Made by a program: the position numbers and the translations under genes. Below are positions 8,956 to 17,230 of a stretch of DNA of 34,927 bases, one piece after another. Origin of the DNA: Ruminococcus sp. (GTDB taxonomy: Bacteria > Bacillota > Clostridia > Oscillospirales > Ruminococcaceae); NCBI GenBank assembly GCA_015066875.1, contig SVNM01000021.1:1-34927 (forward strand). Direction: 5' to 3'. The number at the start of each line of letters is the position of its first letter. Within the stretch, counting starts at the first letter, position 1. Below the pieces are notes generated by a model. The model had not been told where the DNA came from. It did not search any database and saw nothing but the letters and a program-made list of their open reading frames with translations.

Positions 8956-9208
8956 TTACTCCGTTGATGTGCGTGATATCGTGGGTATCTTCGATATTGA
9001 GAATACTACCGTCGGCAAGTGCACAAAAAGGCTTCTTGACCGCGCAGAAAAGGAAAAACGCTGTGTGTATGCCACTATGGATATGCCAAAAAGCTTCGTT
9101 ATCGTTATGAAAAACGGCGTTGAGAGGCTATATATCTCTCAGCTTTCCGCTTCTACGCTGAGGAAAAGGCTTGGAAACGGCGGGGGAGTTCTTGCGGGAA
9201 GTCTGTAG
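8933..9208 (+). CDS. remB: RemB/YaaB-type DUF370 regulatory protein
   Basis: This 91-residue protein fits the DUF370 family (extracellular matrix regulator RemA/RemB). [20 protein letters not shown] at the start and SFVIVMKNGVERLYISQLSA at about 57-76 are diagnostic. In Bacillus the same gene (yaaB/remB) also lies directly after recF. RemA binds DNA of biofilm-matrix promoters; the role of RemB is less clear, so a DNA-binding regulator is an inference. A GGAGGTG ribosome site lies inside the recF 3' end, and the 23-bp overlap implies coupling. Confidence 0.88.
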   Translation: MYLHLGNDYSVDVRDIVGIFDIENTTVGKCTKRLLDRAEKEKRCVYATMDMPKSFVIVMKNGVERLYISQLSASTLRKRLGNGGGVLAGSL

Positions 9209-9247
9209 GAAAGCGATAGAGATAATGAGTTGTTGTAACGGGGGATT

Positions 9248-9793
9248 ATGATGTTTGAGAAAGACGGTATGTTTTTTGAAAGCGAAGAGGAGTATGACTC
9301 AGCTTCACTTGAAATAATAGAAAACAGAAAAAAGAAAAAGAAGAAAATTCTCATATTGGCATCGCTTCTTCTGTTCATTGCTTTATTCTTTTTTTCCTGT
9401 TACAGAGCTTTGATTCCTGTGGAATACAGAATTTTTACTGAAAAAAGAATTGATTTTCTCGAAAATAAATATATGATGGAGCTTGATGATGTTAAGCCCG
9501 AACGATACTGGACTGTATCAATAGCTCAGGACCACGACGCTAATTTTAATTTCAGCTCGGTTGAAAGCTACAGCGATTTTATGGAAAACAATTTCCGCGG
9601 TGAAATAACAAGCTCGGTTTATGTCGGACAGAAGCTGGATAACGGCAATGTCATAGAAGAAATGAGAGAGAAAAATCTCGTTGCTCAATACAAATGCAGG
9701 GCAGGAAAAATAGCTTTTATAATAAGATTCTATGAAGACGGCGAAAGCTACAGGGCAAAAGTGGTGAGTTACAGTGCGGTCGGTATTACATAG
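9248..9793 (+). CDS. Single-pass membrane protein of unknown function
   Basis: I do not recognise this 181-residue protein. It has an acidic cytoplasmic N-terminus, a poly-Lys stretch (RKKKKKK near 27-33), one strong transmembrane segment at about 34-52, and an extracytoplasmic domain of about 125 residues with Asp/Glu/Tyr and alternating strand-like segments (KPERYWTVSIAQDHDANFNF). The ATG follows GGGGGA; a second ATG is at 9251. The last 20 bp overlap the start of the RAYT transposase, which raises the possibility that the original C-terminus was changed by that insertion. It is co-directional with recF and gyrB. Confidence 0.7.
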   Translation: MMFEKDGMFFESEEEYDSASLEIIENRKKKKKKILILASLLLFIALFFFSCYRALIPVEYRIFTEKRIDFLENKYMMELDDVKPERYWTVSIAQDHDANFNFSSVESYSDFMENNFRGEITSSVYVGQKLDNGNVIEEMREKNLVAQYKCRAGKIAFIIRFYEDGESYRAKVVSYSAVGIT

Positions 9794-10292
9794 AAAACAT
9801 AATCGTCTTGTAAATCACGATTATTCCCGCAACGGATTGTATTTCATTACAATCTGTACCAAGGACAGGGTTCAGTACCTGTGCAAAATACGTGAAGAAT
9901 CTGTAGGGGCGGATATTATCCGCCCGATTACCGAATTAACAGAAACAGGAAAATTATTGGAGTATTCCATTAATCAGATAGAAAATCATTATGATGACAT
10001 TAAGGCAATAAAATACGTTATTATGCCGGATCACGTTCATATTGTAATTTCAATAATGCACGATTATGAAAAAGCAGATGACGGGCGGATGATATCCGCC
10101 CCTACAATACCTAAGGTAATCGGATCTATGAAAAGATATGTTTCAAAAAATTCGGGTATTAAATTATGGCAGAAATCATATTTCGACCACATTATACGAA
10201 GCGAAAATGAATTTTCCGATATATGCAATTACATAGAAAATAATCCCATAAATTGGGCAAATAATAAATTCAACCTTAACAAATGGAGGTAA
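9774..10292 (+). CDS. REP-associated tyrosine transposase (RAYT, Y1/HUH family)
   Basis: This 172-residue protein is a Y1_Tnp-family single-strand HUH nuclease of the REP-associated type. The start [20 protein letters not shown] is a typical RAYT N-terminus. The HUH pair is in MPDHVHIVI (His87, His89) and the likely nucleophile is Tyr153 in [11 protein letters not shown]. Start is GTG at 9774, overlapping the upstream gene, with only a weak ribosome site. Two copies of the palindromic repeat family of this genome are in frame inside it: 9902-9926 encodes VGADIIRP (44-51) and 10082-10106 encodes DGRMISAPT (103-111), in inverted orientation. Base composition is more AT-rich than its neighbours, consistent with transfer. 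Its stop codon lies within the gyrB ribosome site. The frame is intact with both motifs, so it is probably active or domesticated. Confidence 0.93.
   Translation: MRSVLHRKHNRLVNHDYSRNGLYFITICTKDRVQYLCKIREESVGADIIRPITELTETGKLLEYSINQIENHYDDIKAIKYVIMPDHVHIVISIMHDYEKADDGRMISAPTIPKVIGSMKRYVSKNSGIKLWQKSYFDHIIRSENEFSDICNYIENNPINWANNKFNLNKWR
9902..9926 (+). repeat. Palindromic repeat inside the transposase gene, copy 1
   Basis: This is a 25-nt element of the window-wide family: outer TGTAGGGG, stem CGGATA/TATCCG around a short centre, end CCGCCCG. It differs at one base from the reverse complement of copy 2 (10082-10106) and at one base from intergenic copy 20602-20626. It is translated in frame as VGADIIRP, between the N-terminal strand and the HUH motif. 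Confidence 0.93.
10082..10106 (-). repeat. Palindromic repeat inside the transposase gene, copy 2 (inverted)
   Basis: This is the inverted partner of copy 1, 155 nt downstream: CGGGCGGATGATATCCG followed by CCCCTACA. It is identical to intergenic copies at 29678-29702, 31789-31813 and 32141-32165. It is translated as DGRMISAPT, in a loop after the HUH motif (His87/His89) and before the helix with KRYVSK. Confidence 0.93.
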
Positions 10293-10296
10293 TTTA

Positions 10297-12222
10297 ATGA
10301 CTCAGCAGAATCAGAATTACGATGAAAACGACATACAAGTACTGGAAGGTCTTGAAGCTGTAAGAAAAAGACCCGGTATGTATATCGGCTCAACAGGTCC
10401 AAGCGGTCTCCACCACCTTGTCTACGAGATCGTTGATAACTCTATCGACGAAGCATTGGCGGGATATTGCTCGGAAATTACCGTTGAGATTCTTCCCGGC
10501 GATATTATCAGAGTTTCAGATAACGGAAGAGGTATACCTGTAGGTATCCACCCTAAAGAGGGTATTTCCGCTGCGACTGTTGTTTATACCATTCTCCACG
10601 CAGGCGGTAAGTTCGGCGGTGGAGGCTATAAGGTTTCAGGCGGTCTTCACGGCGTTGGTGCTTCTGTTGTAAATGCCCTTTCAGAGTGGCTTGAGCTTAC
10701 TGTTAAGGACGGCCGGCACGTTTACTTCCAGCGTTTTGAAAGAGGTCACTACGATAAACAGCTTGAGGTTATAGGCGATACAAACGAAACAGGTACTTCT
10801 GTTACCTTCAAGGCTGACGGAGAAATCTTTGAAACTACCGAGTATGACTGTGAAACTCTGCTGAAAAGACTGCGTGAACAGGCTTTCCTTAATGCAGGTA
10901 TCAGAATTGTTTTCTCGGATAATCGTGACGAGGAAAATCTCTTCAGCGAAACGCTCCATTATGAGGGCGGTATCCGTCAGTTTGTAGAGCATATCCACGC
11001 TACAAGAGGCTTTGAAAGCTTAAGCGGTGATGTTATCTACATTTCAGGCTCACAGGGCGACTCTGTCGCTGAGATTGCTCTTCAGTACAACGACAGCTAT
11101 AACGAGATAATCCTCTCGTTTGCAAATAATATCCACACTAAAGACGGCGGTTCTCACGAAACAGGCTTCAAGAACGCTCTTACAAAGGTTATAAACGAGT
11201 ACGGCAGAAAAATGAATCTGCTTAAGGATAAGGAAAAGCTACTTGGCGACGACGTAAGAGAGGGCCTTACTGCTATTATCTCTGTAAAGCTTACCGAGTG
11301 TGAGTTTGAGGGACAGACTAAGGGACGTCTTGGAAATCCCGAAGTAAAGCCTTTTATCGAGAAAATGGTTCAGGAAAAGCTTATGAATTTCCTTGAGGAA
11401 AATCCCGATGTGGGTAAGATGATTTTCGAAAAGAGCGTTGCTGCACTTAAGGCAAGAGAGGCTGCAAAGCGTGCACGTGAGAATGAAAGACAGAAAAATG
11501 CTTTCGGACGCTCTCCTATGCCCGAAAAGCTCGCTGACTGCCAGGAAAGAGATATCAGATATAACGAAATGTATATCGTCGAGGGAGACTCTGCGGGAGG
11601 CTCTGCAAAACAGGGAAGAGACCGTAAATATCAGGCTATCCTTTCACTCTGGGGTAAGATGCTCAACGTTGAAAGAGCTCGTATAGATAAGATTTACGGC
11701 AATGATAAGCTTCTGCCTGTTGTAACTGCTCTGGGTACAGGTATCGGCGAGGACTTCGATATTGAGAAGCTCCGCTACGGCAAAGTTATCATTATGTCCG
11801 ATGCCGACGTTGACGGCGCTCATATCAGAACTCTGCTTCTCACATTCTTCTTCCGCTATATGAGACCTCTTATTACAAATGGTAATATCTATATAGCTCA
11901 GCCTCCTCTTTACCGTGTAGAGAGAAACAAGAAGATAAAGTATGCCTTTTCCGACGCCGAGCGTGACAAGTATATCGCCGAGCTTTCGGAAGACGGCAAG
12001 TACAAGGTTGAAATCCAGCGATATAAGGGTCTTGGTGAGATGAATCCCGAACAGCTCTGGGAGACTACTATGGACCCCGAAAGACGTACTATGATAAAAA
12101 TTTCTATGGAGGACGCTATGAAGGCTGATGAAACCTTCTCGATACTTATGGGCGATAAGGTAGAGCCAAGACGTAACTTCATCGAGAAAAATGCCAAGTA
12201 CGTTCAGAATCTGGATATTTAA
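10297..12222 (+). CDS. gyrB: DNA gyrase subunit B
   Basis: GyrB is the ATPase subunit of gyrase, which introduces negative supercoils. The 641-residue product is the short Gram-positive type. It has the GHKL ATPase motifs [11 protein letters not shown] and DNGRGIPV (about 75-82), the K-loop region, the TOPRIM motifs EGDSAGG (about 429-435) and DADVDG (about 502), and the C-terminal [17 protein letters not shown]. The ATG lies 4 nt after the RAYT stop, and its GGAGGT ribosome site (10285-10290) is made of the last transposase codons, so gyrB translation initiation depends on sequence contributed by the RAYT 3' end. In this genome recF and gyrB are separated by three genes. Confidence 0.98.
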   Translation: MTQQNQNYDENDIQVLEGLEAVRKRPGMYIGSTGPSGLHHLVYEIVDNSIDEALAGYCSEITVEILPGDIIRVSDNGRGIPVGIHPKEGISAATVVYTILHAGGKFGGGGYKVSGGLHGVGASVVNALSEWLELTVKDGRHVYFQRFERGHYDKQLEVIGDTNETGTSVTFKADGEIFETTEYDCETLLKRLREQAFLNAGIRIVFSDNRDEENLFSETLHYEGGIRQFVEHIHATRGFESLSGDVIYISGSQGDSVAEIALQYNDSYNEIILSFANNIHTKDGGSHETGFKNALTKVINEYGRKMNLLKDKEKLLGDDVREGLTAIISVKLTECEFEGQTKGRLGNPEVKPFIEKMVQEKLMNFLEENPDVGKMIFEKSVAALKAREAAKRARENERQKNAFGRSPMPEKLADCQERDIRYNEMYIVEGDSAGGSAKQGRDRKYQAILSLWGKMLNVERARIDKIYGNDKLLPVVTALGTGIGEDFDIEKLRYGKVIIMSDADVDGAHIRTLLLTFFFRYMRPLITNGNIYIAQPPLYRVERNKKIKYAFSDAERDKYIAELSEDGKYKVEIQRYKGLGEMNPEQLWETTMDPERRTMIKISMEDAMKADETFSILMGDKVEPRRNFIEKNAKYVQNLDI

Positions 12223-12262
12223 TATACTTTCAGTAATATAAATCTCCGCGAAAGGAGCTTCT

Positions 12263-12898
12263 ATGGAAGAAAAAATTATTGTCGATAAGGAGTATTCCAT
12301 TCCTTATGAGCTTTTCTGCAAAGCCTACAACTGCCATATGAAAAAGAATGTCTACCCGAAATCTTACCTGTTTATGGGCATTTTCCTCATTATTGCCGTT
12401 GTTTATGTCATTTCCGCTTTCAAGGACCCATCAAACCTTTTCAGCTATGTTCTCATTTTCCTCTGTCTTGGATTTGCCTTCCGCGAGTGGTATAATCCGA
12501 GAAAAATCAGAAGAAATATCGTTGATACGGTGAAAGCTATGGGCGAGCCCGTCTATAAGCTTGAAATGACAGAGAATTTTATCTACATTTCAACACTGGG
12601 TGAGGAAAATGTGGAAAACTCTGACTCTACCGAAGAATTACCCGCAGAGGAGAACTCAGTTGAAACGCCCTCTGAGGATTTTCAGCAGGACGAGGTTATT
12701 GATACCGATACATATGACGATACTCCCGAAAGGACAGCAATCGAAATTACAAGCGAGGTTTCCGTTGATGAGTATGATGAGTTCTTTCTCCTGTATATCG
12801 GAAAATCTGCCTTCTATATTATTCCGAAAAAGGACTTTTCCGAGTATGAGCTTGAGGCTGTAAGGGAGATAAATAACAAGTCGCTGAGTATCAAGTAA
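12263..12898 (+). CDS. YcxB-like membrane protein (tentative)
   Basis: This 211-residue protein has an N-terminal cytoplasmic segment (EEKIIVDKEYSIPYELFCKA), two membrane helices at about 35-53 and 57-73, a basic stretch (NPRKIRRNI), then a cytoplasmic part with a very acidic, probably disordered insert at about 115-160 and a C-terminal region FFLLYIGKSAFYIIPKKDFS. The latter resembles the C-terminal domain of YcxB-like proteins; this is a pattern-level resemblance only. AAAGGAG precedes the ATG. It lies 40 bp after gyrB and is likely co-transcribed. Function unknown. Confidence 0.6.
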   Translation: MEEKIIVDKEYSIPYELFCKAYNCHMKKNVYPKSYLFMGIFLIIAVVYVISAFKDPSNLFSYVLIFLCLGFAFREWYNPRKIRRNIVDTVKAMGEPVYKLEMTENFIYISTLGEENVENSDSTEELPAEENSVETPSEDFQQDEVIDTDTYDDTPERTAIEITSEVSVDEYDEFFLLYIGKSAFYIIPKKDFSEYELEAVREINNKSLSIK

Positions 12899-12955
12899 AA
12901 GATATAAACTGAAAAGACTGCACTTTCTTAAATCACAAAGTAAGGAAATTTAAAA

Positions 12956-13468
12956 ATGAAAAAAATACCTATAGCCTGTAATGATGTGATACACAGCTTG
13001 GTGGCTGGTGCTTTTTTCGTCACTGCAATGTATTGGGGAATATTGCTTGCATGGCATTTAAATGTTTATATTTCTCTGATAATTCCCATTGTTACAGTAG
13101 CCGTTACATTGCTGTTGCTGTACAGTCACAGGATATTAACAGCTCTAATAAAACTGCCATTATCATTGATTACTGCATTTTTCTTCTACAGGCAGTATAT
13201 CAGCAATGATTTCCTTAGAAATGCCTACTACAGCTTGTTTGAGACAAGTGAATCATCGGGAGATGTATTCTATGCCGGCTTTATTGTAATGCTGGATTTA
13301 GGAATACTCATTCCGGGAATTATTATTTCATTGACTTCATCAGTGAGATACAGAACATATACTGAGGAAGTTATGAAAGAAAAAGAAAAAAGGCTGAAAA
13401 GGATACAAACAGCAGTGTCAGCTTTAGTTTTCATATTATCCTTACTGCTTCTGATAAAATCAAGATAA
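12956..13468 (+). CDS. Polytopic membrane protein of unknown function
   Basis: I do not recognise this 170-residue protein. It has about five hydrophobic segments (roughly residues 11-31, 36-54, 58-78, 103-124 and 149-166) with a basic, charged stretch KEKEKRLKRIQ just before the last one. The ribosome site is TAAGGA. Codon use is noticeably different from gyrB and gyrA (many TTA, TTG and ATA-type choices), which may indicate later acquisition or simply weak expression. It sits between gyrB and gyrA, which are adjacent or nearly so in many Firmicutes. Confidence 0.65.
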   Translation: MKKIPIACNDVIHSLVAGAFFVTAMYWGILLAWHLNVYISLIIPIVTVAVTLLLLYSHRILTALIKLPLSLITAFFFYRQYISNDFLRNAYYSLFETSESSGDVFYAGFIVMLDLGILIPGIIISLTSSVRYRTYTEEVMKEKEKRLKRIQTAVSALVFILSLLLLIKSR

Positions 13469-13507
13469 TAATATGAAGTAAACTATTCTCTTCAGGAGGT
13501 AAAAAAA

Positions 13508-16129
13508 TTGCTTTATAACGATAATACAAACATTATAGACAGTGAAATAGTCGATGAAATGCGCAAATCCATGCTGGATTACGCTATGTCGGTTATCGTT
13601 TCACGTGCTCTTCCCGATGTAAGAGACGGTCTTAAGCCCGTTCACAGACGTATTCTCTATACGCTCCACGAAAACGGACTTACCCCCGAAAAGCCTTACA
13701 GAAAATGTGCCGATACAGTAGGTGCCGTTCTCGGTAGATATCACCCACACGGTGACGCTTCCGTTTACGACGCTCTTGTTCGTCTTGCTCAGGACTTCTC
13801 TATGAGATATCCCCTTGTTGACGGACACGGTAACTTCGGTTCAATCGACGGCGACGGTCCTGCCGCTTACCGTTATACCGAAGCAAAAATGGCTAAGCTT
13901 ACTCTTGATATGCTTACCGATATCGGCAAGGAAACTGTCGATTTCACTTCAAACTACGATGACCGTCTTAAAGAGCCTGTTGTGCTTCCTTCAAGATTTC
14001 CAAACCTGCTTGTAAACGGCTCGGTTGGTATCGCTGTAGGTATGGCTACAAATATTCCTCCTCATAATCTGGGCGAGGTTATTGACGCTCTTTCCCTTCT
14101 TATTGATAATCCCGACTGCTCTCTTGAAGAGCTTATGGAGCATATTCAGGGCCCTGATTTCCCAACAGGCGGTATTATTATGGGAAGATCGGGTATACGT
14201 GCAGCTTACGGTACGGGCAGAGGTAAGATTACTCTGCGTTCACGTACTCACTTTGAGGAAATAAAGGGAAGAAACTGCATTATCGTAGACGAAATTCCCT
14301 ATATGCTTCGTAAGGAGCGTCTGCTCAAGAGCATCAATCAGCTTGCAAGAGATAAGAAGATAGAGGGACTTTACGACCTGCGTGATGAATCTGACAAGGA
14401 CGGTATGCGTGTTGTTATTGAGCTTAAAAAGGACGCTAATCCCACTATTGTGCTCAATAAGCTTTTCGCTCTGACTCAGCTTCAGGATACTGTGGGTATA
14501 ATTATGCTTGCTCTTGTAAACGGCGAGCCTAAGATACTCACCCTCAAGCAGATGCTTCAGAATTACCTTGACTTCCAGGTTGACGTTATCCAGAGACGTA
14601 CCCGCTATGAGCTGAGAAAGGCTTTGGAGCGTGCTCATATCCTTCAGGGCTTCGTGCTTGCTGCAGACTATATCGACGAGGTTATTGCTATACTTCGCTC
14701 AAGCAAGACTATTCCTGAGGCTAAGGAGCGTATGATGGAGCGCTTCAAGGACGTTGATATGTCAGCTCTCCTTGACCGTGCTCAGTATGACCTTTCAGGT
14801 ATTACTCTTGAAGAGCAGACAGGTCTTTCATCAGAACAGGCTGACGCTATCGTTCAGATGAGACTGGGACAGCTCACAGGTCTTGAGCGTCAGAAGATTA
14901 CCGATGAATTATACGGACTGTTAACTAAAATCTCTGACCTTGAGGATATTCTTGCAAACGTTTCAAGAGTATACGAGATTATTATGAACGACCTCAATGA
15001 AATCCGCAGAAAGTTCAGCGATAAGAGAAGAACTGATATCGAAAATGTAAGCGGTGAGGTTGATGTTGAGGACCTTATTCCCGTTGAGGACTGCGTTGTT
15101 ACTCTTACACATAACGGCTATATCAAGAGAATGCCCGTTGATGAGTATAAGATCCAGAGAAGAGGCGGACGCGGTGTTACAGGTATGAAACAGCGTGAGG
15201 AGGATTACGTTGAGGAGATGTTTATCTGCTCTACTCACGACAGTATCCTGTTTATCTCGAACAAGGGCATTATGTATAAGCTGAGATGCTTTGAAATTCC
15301 AGATGGAACAAAGGCTTCACGCGGATTTAACCTTATAAATCTTCTTCCTCTTGACGAGGGCGAGAAGATCGCTGCGATGATAAAGACCACCGATTTCAGC
15401 GATGATAAATATATCGTTATGGTTACTAAGAACGGTAAAATCAAGCGTACCAACCTTTCAATGTACAGAAATGTCCGCAAGAACGGTCTTATCGCTATCG
15501 GTCTTGACGAGGGAGATGAGATCTCAGGCGTTCGTATGACCGACGGAAACGCTCAGCTCTTTGTTGCTACAAAGAACGGCTATGCTATCCGACTTGAAGA
15601 GGACAAGATACGTCCACTTTCACGTTCTGCTCACGGCGTAAGAGCTATCAAGCTCCGTGAGGGCGACTGCGTTGTTTCTATGGCTCGTGTACGTGAGGGA
15701 GCTACTCTGCTTACCGTTACCGACAAGGGCTACGGAAAGAGAACTGCTCTTGAAAATTATCGTATTCAGGGCAGAGGAGGCTACGGTCTTACAAACTACA
15801 AGACTGATGAAGAGCGCGGAAATGTCTGCGGAATTAAAATAGTTGACGAGGAAGACGATATTATCCTCATTTCAAGCGAGGGCGTTATTATCAGAATTCT
15901 CGCAAGCGATGTACGCATTATGGGACGTACAGCTAAGGGCGTCCGTGTTATGAGAGTTCACGATGATGTGCGTGTGGTTGCATTTACACGTGCCGAGCAC
16001 GATGACTCTGCTGAAACCGAAAAGGTTGAACAGCTTACCGAAGAGCAGATAAAGGCTCAGGAAGAGGACGCAAAGGCTGACGAAGCAAACGAGGTTATTA
16101 TCGAGGCCGAGCCCGACGACGAGGAATAA
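13508..16129 (+). CDS. gyrA: DNA gyrase subunit A
   Basis: GyrA is the DNA-breaking and rejoining subunit of gyrase. The start is a TTG (13508) with a perfect AGGAGGT 7 nt upstream. The 873-residue product has the catalytic Tyr123 in AAYRYTEAK, the quinolone-resistance region HPHGDASVYDALVRLAQ at about 79-95, and the GyrA box QRRGGRG at about 550-556, which separates it from ParC. The C-terminal beta-propeller is followed by an acidic tail (from about 835). At the position of E. coli Ser83 it has Ala84, a residue associated in other bacteria with lower natural quinolone susceptibility. It closes the origin cluster. Confidence 0.98.
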   Translation: MLYNDNTNIIDSEIVDEMRKSMLDYAMSVIVSRALPDVRDGLKPVHRRILYTLHENGLTPEKPYRKCADTVGAVLGRYHPHGDASVYDALVRLAQDFSMRYPLVDGHGNFGSIDGDGPAAYRYTEAKMAKLTLDMLTDIGKETVDFTSNYDDRLKEPVVLPSRFPNLLVNGSVGIAVGMATNIPPHNLGEVIDALSLLIDNPDCSLEELMEHIQGPDFPTGGIIMGRSGIRAAYGTGRGKITLRSRTHFEEIKGRNCIIVDEIPYMLRKERLLKSINQLARDKKIEGLYDLRDESDKDGMRVVIELKKDANPTIVLNKLFALTQLQDTVGIIMLALVNGEPKILTLKQMLQNYLDFQVDVIQRRTRYELRKALERAHILQGFVLAADYIDEVIAILRSSKTIPEAKERMMERFKDVDMSALLDRAQYDLSGITLEEQTGLSSEQADAIVQMRLGQLTGLERQKITDELYGLLTKISDLEDILANVSRVYEIIMNDLNEIRRKFSDKRRTDIENVSGEVDVEDLIPVEDCVVTLTHNGYIKRMPVDEYKIQRRGGRGVTGMKQREEDYVEEMFICSTHDSILFISNKGIMYKLRCFEIPDGTKASRGFNLINLLPLDEGEKIAAMIKTTDFSDDKYIVMVTKNGKIKRTNLSMYRNVRKNGLIAIGLDEGDEISGVRMTDGNAQLFVATKNGYAIRLEEDKIRPLSRSAHGVRAIKLREGDCVVSMARVREGATLLTVTDKGYGKRTALENYRIQGRGGYGLTNYKTDEERGNVCGIKIVDEEDDIILISSEGVIIRILASDVRIMGRTAKGVRVMRVHDDVRVVAFTRAEHDDSAETEKVEQLTEEQIKAQEEDAKADEANEVIIEAEPDDEE

Positions 16130-16205
16130 GCGGAGTACCTCCGCCGGTATTTTCGCAACACATTAAACGGGATGCGTAAATTTTAGGCACGGTAACTTTA
16201 CAAAA

Positions 16206-16302
16206 TGTAGGGGACGGCGTCCCCGACGTCCCGCATATAACACGAGACACCAAAACGTTAAAAAAATGTGAATTCGGGCGGATGTGGGCATCCGCCCCTA
16301 CA
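16206..16302. repeat. Two palindromic repeats downstream of gyrA
   Basis: Element 16206-16234 (plus orientation) has the outer TGTAGGGG and GACGTCCCGC ends. Element 16275-16302 (minus orientation) has arms GGGCGGATG and CATCCGCCC around TGGG. They point away from each other's TGTAGGG ends (tail to tail) with a 40-nt spacer. The second contains an ATG that opens a frame into the next gene, but that gene's own ribosome site lies after the repeat. They separate gyrA from the next gene and could act as transcript ends. Confidence 0.85.
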
Positions 16303-16329
16303 TATTATTTAATCAGAAAGGAAAATTCT

Positions 16330-16809
16330 ATGCTGAAAAAAATTCTCAGCGGTGAAAGCTGTGCAAATTGCCGTCTGTGCTGTGTTTTTGACAGATATGA
16401 TGTGTGGGAGACTCCTGTATTCACTGAGGATATAAAAAATAAAATTCTTGAAAAAGCTCCTGATACGCAGTTTCTGCCTGTTGAGGGTGGCTATATTTTC
16501 AAGGTGAGCGAGTTTGATGATGAAGGACTTTTTTCATGTCCCGCTCTTACCGAAAATGGCTGTATGCTGGGCGATGAAAAGCCTTTTGACTGCCGTATAT
16601 GGCCTTACCGCATTATGAATATCGGCGGAAGAAGAGCTATTACAATCGCTTCAATCTGCGATGAGCTTTACAACCGTCCGCTTTCACAGCTTGTGGATTT
16701 TCTTAAAGAGGGACTCGGCGAGAAGATTTTTGCCTATGCCGACGCTCACCCCGAAATTGTAAAGCCATATTACGAGGGCTATCCCGTTCTTATGTTTGAA
16801 AAGCAATAA
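16330..16809 (+). CDS. YkgJ-family cysteine-cluster protein
   Basis: This 159-residue protein carries the N-terminal CANCRLCC motif (CxxCxxCC, residues 12-19) of the UPF0153/YkgJ family of putative zinc- or iron-binding proteins, plus later conserved cysteines (SCPALTENGCMLGDEKPFDC and RIWPYRI). Function of the family is not established. The ATG at 16330 is preceded by AGAAAGG; a 16-codon in-frame extension back to 16282 starts inside a palindromic repeat and is rejected. It ends just before a strong terminator, so it is a monocistronic unit or the last gene of the gyrase run. Confidence 0.85.
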   Translation: MLKKILSGESCANCRLCCVFDRYDVWETPVFTEDIKNKILEKAPDTQFLPVEGGYIFKVSEFDDEGLFSCPALTENGCMLGDEKPFDCRIWPYRIMNIGGRRAITIASICDELYNRPLSQLVDFLKEGLGEKIFAYADAHPEIVKPYYEGYPVLMFEKQ

Positions 16810-16817
16810 TGTGCAAA

Positions 16818-16850
16818 AAAAAGACTGCCTTTAAAAGCAGTCTTTTTCTT
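16818..16850 (+). terminator. Intrinsic terminator after the YkgJ-family gene
   Basis: An 11-bp stem AAAAAGACTGC (16818-16828) and GCAGTCTTTTT (16837-16847) with an 8-nt loop ends in a T-run. It lies about 8 bp after the stop codon. The A/T flanks make it potentially bidirectional. Confidence 0.85.
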
Positions 16851-17166
16851 AATGTCCTGAAATTAGTGCCGGAGCTTTTACATTTTGAGAGGGAGTCGGG
16901 AAAAAATAATTCCCGGAAAATTTTAGAGAGGGATTTTTCCGGCTCTCCGGCAAGCCTGAAAAGATTAGATGAACAAAGCAATCTTTATGAAAAGACCGAT
17001 AAAATTCGCCTTATTTTACGGTTGATTTTCGAGGGGAGGGTAAGATAAGCTTTGTACTATATTTAAATAATACATCATAAATTACTGTTTGTAAATGACT
17101 TTTTTTTTCAAAAATGTTGCATTTTCTGCGAAATATTGCTTTTTTTCAGAAAAATAATCCTTTTTA
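16851..17166. other. Intergenic region without a convincing gene
   Basis: Between the terminator and the flippase promoter there is an A/T-rich stretch with short palindromes, for example GGGAAAAAATAATTCCC (near 16898-16914) and CCGGAAAA...TTTTCCGG (16915-16942). A 79-codon open frame crosses the terminator and has no family features, so I do not call it. Confidence 0.4.
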
Positions 17167-17195
17167 ATGACATAAATGAGTTTTTGTGCTATAAT
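17167..17195 (+). promoter_or_regulatory. Promoter of the flippase gene
   Basis: The -35 is ATGACA (17167-17172, 5 of 6), the spacer is 17 nt and the -10 is TATAAT (17190-17195). Transcription would begin near 17202, giving a leader of about 30 nt before the ATG at 17231. Confidence 0.75.
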
Positions 17196-17230
17196 ATGTG
17201 TGTATTTTTTTCTTCTACGGAGTGTGAATT

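Noticed and set aside
16282..16329. N-terminal extension of the YkgJ-family protein
   Set aside because: It starts inside a palindromic repeat; a proper ribosome site is present for the ATG at 16330 and the CxxCxxCC motif is expected near the N-terminus.
16809..17048. 79-codon open frame after the YkgJ-family gene
   Set aside because: It runs through a strong intrinsic terminator, has no ribosome site and no recognisable pattern.
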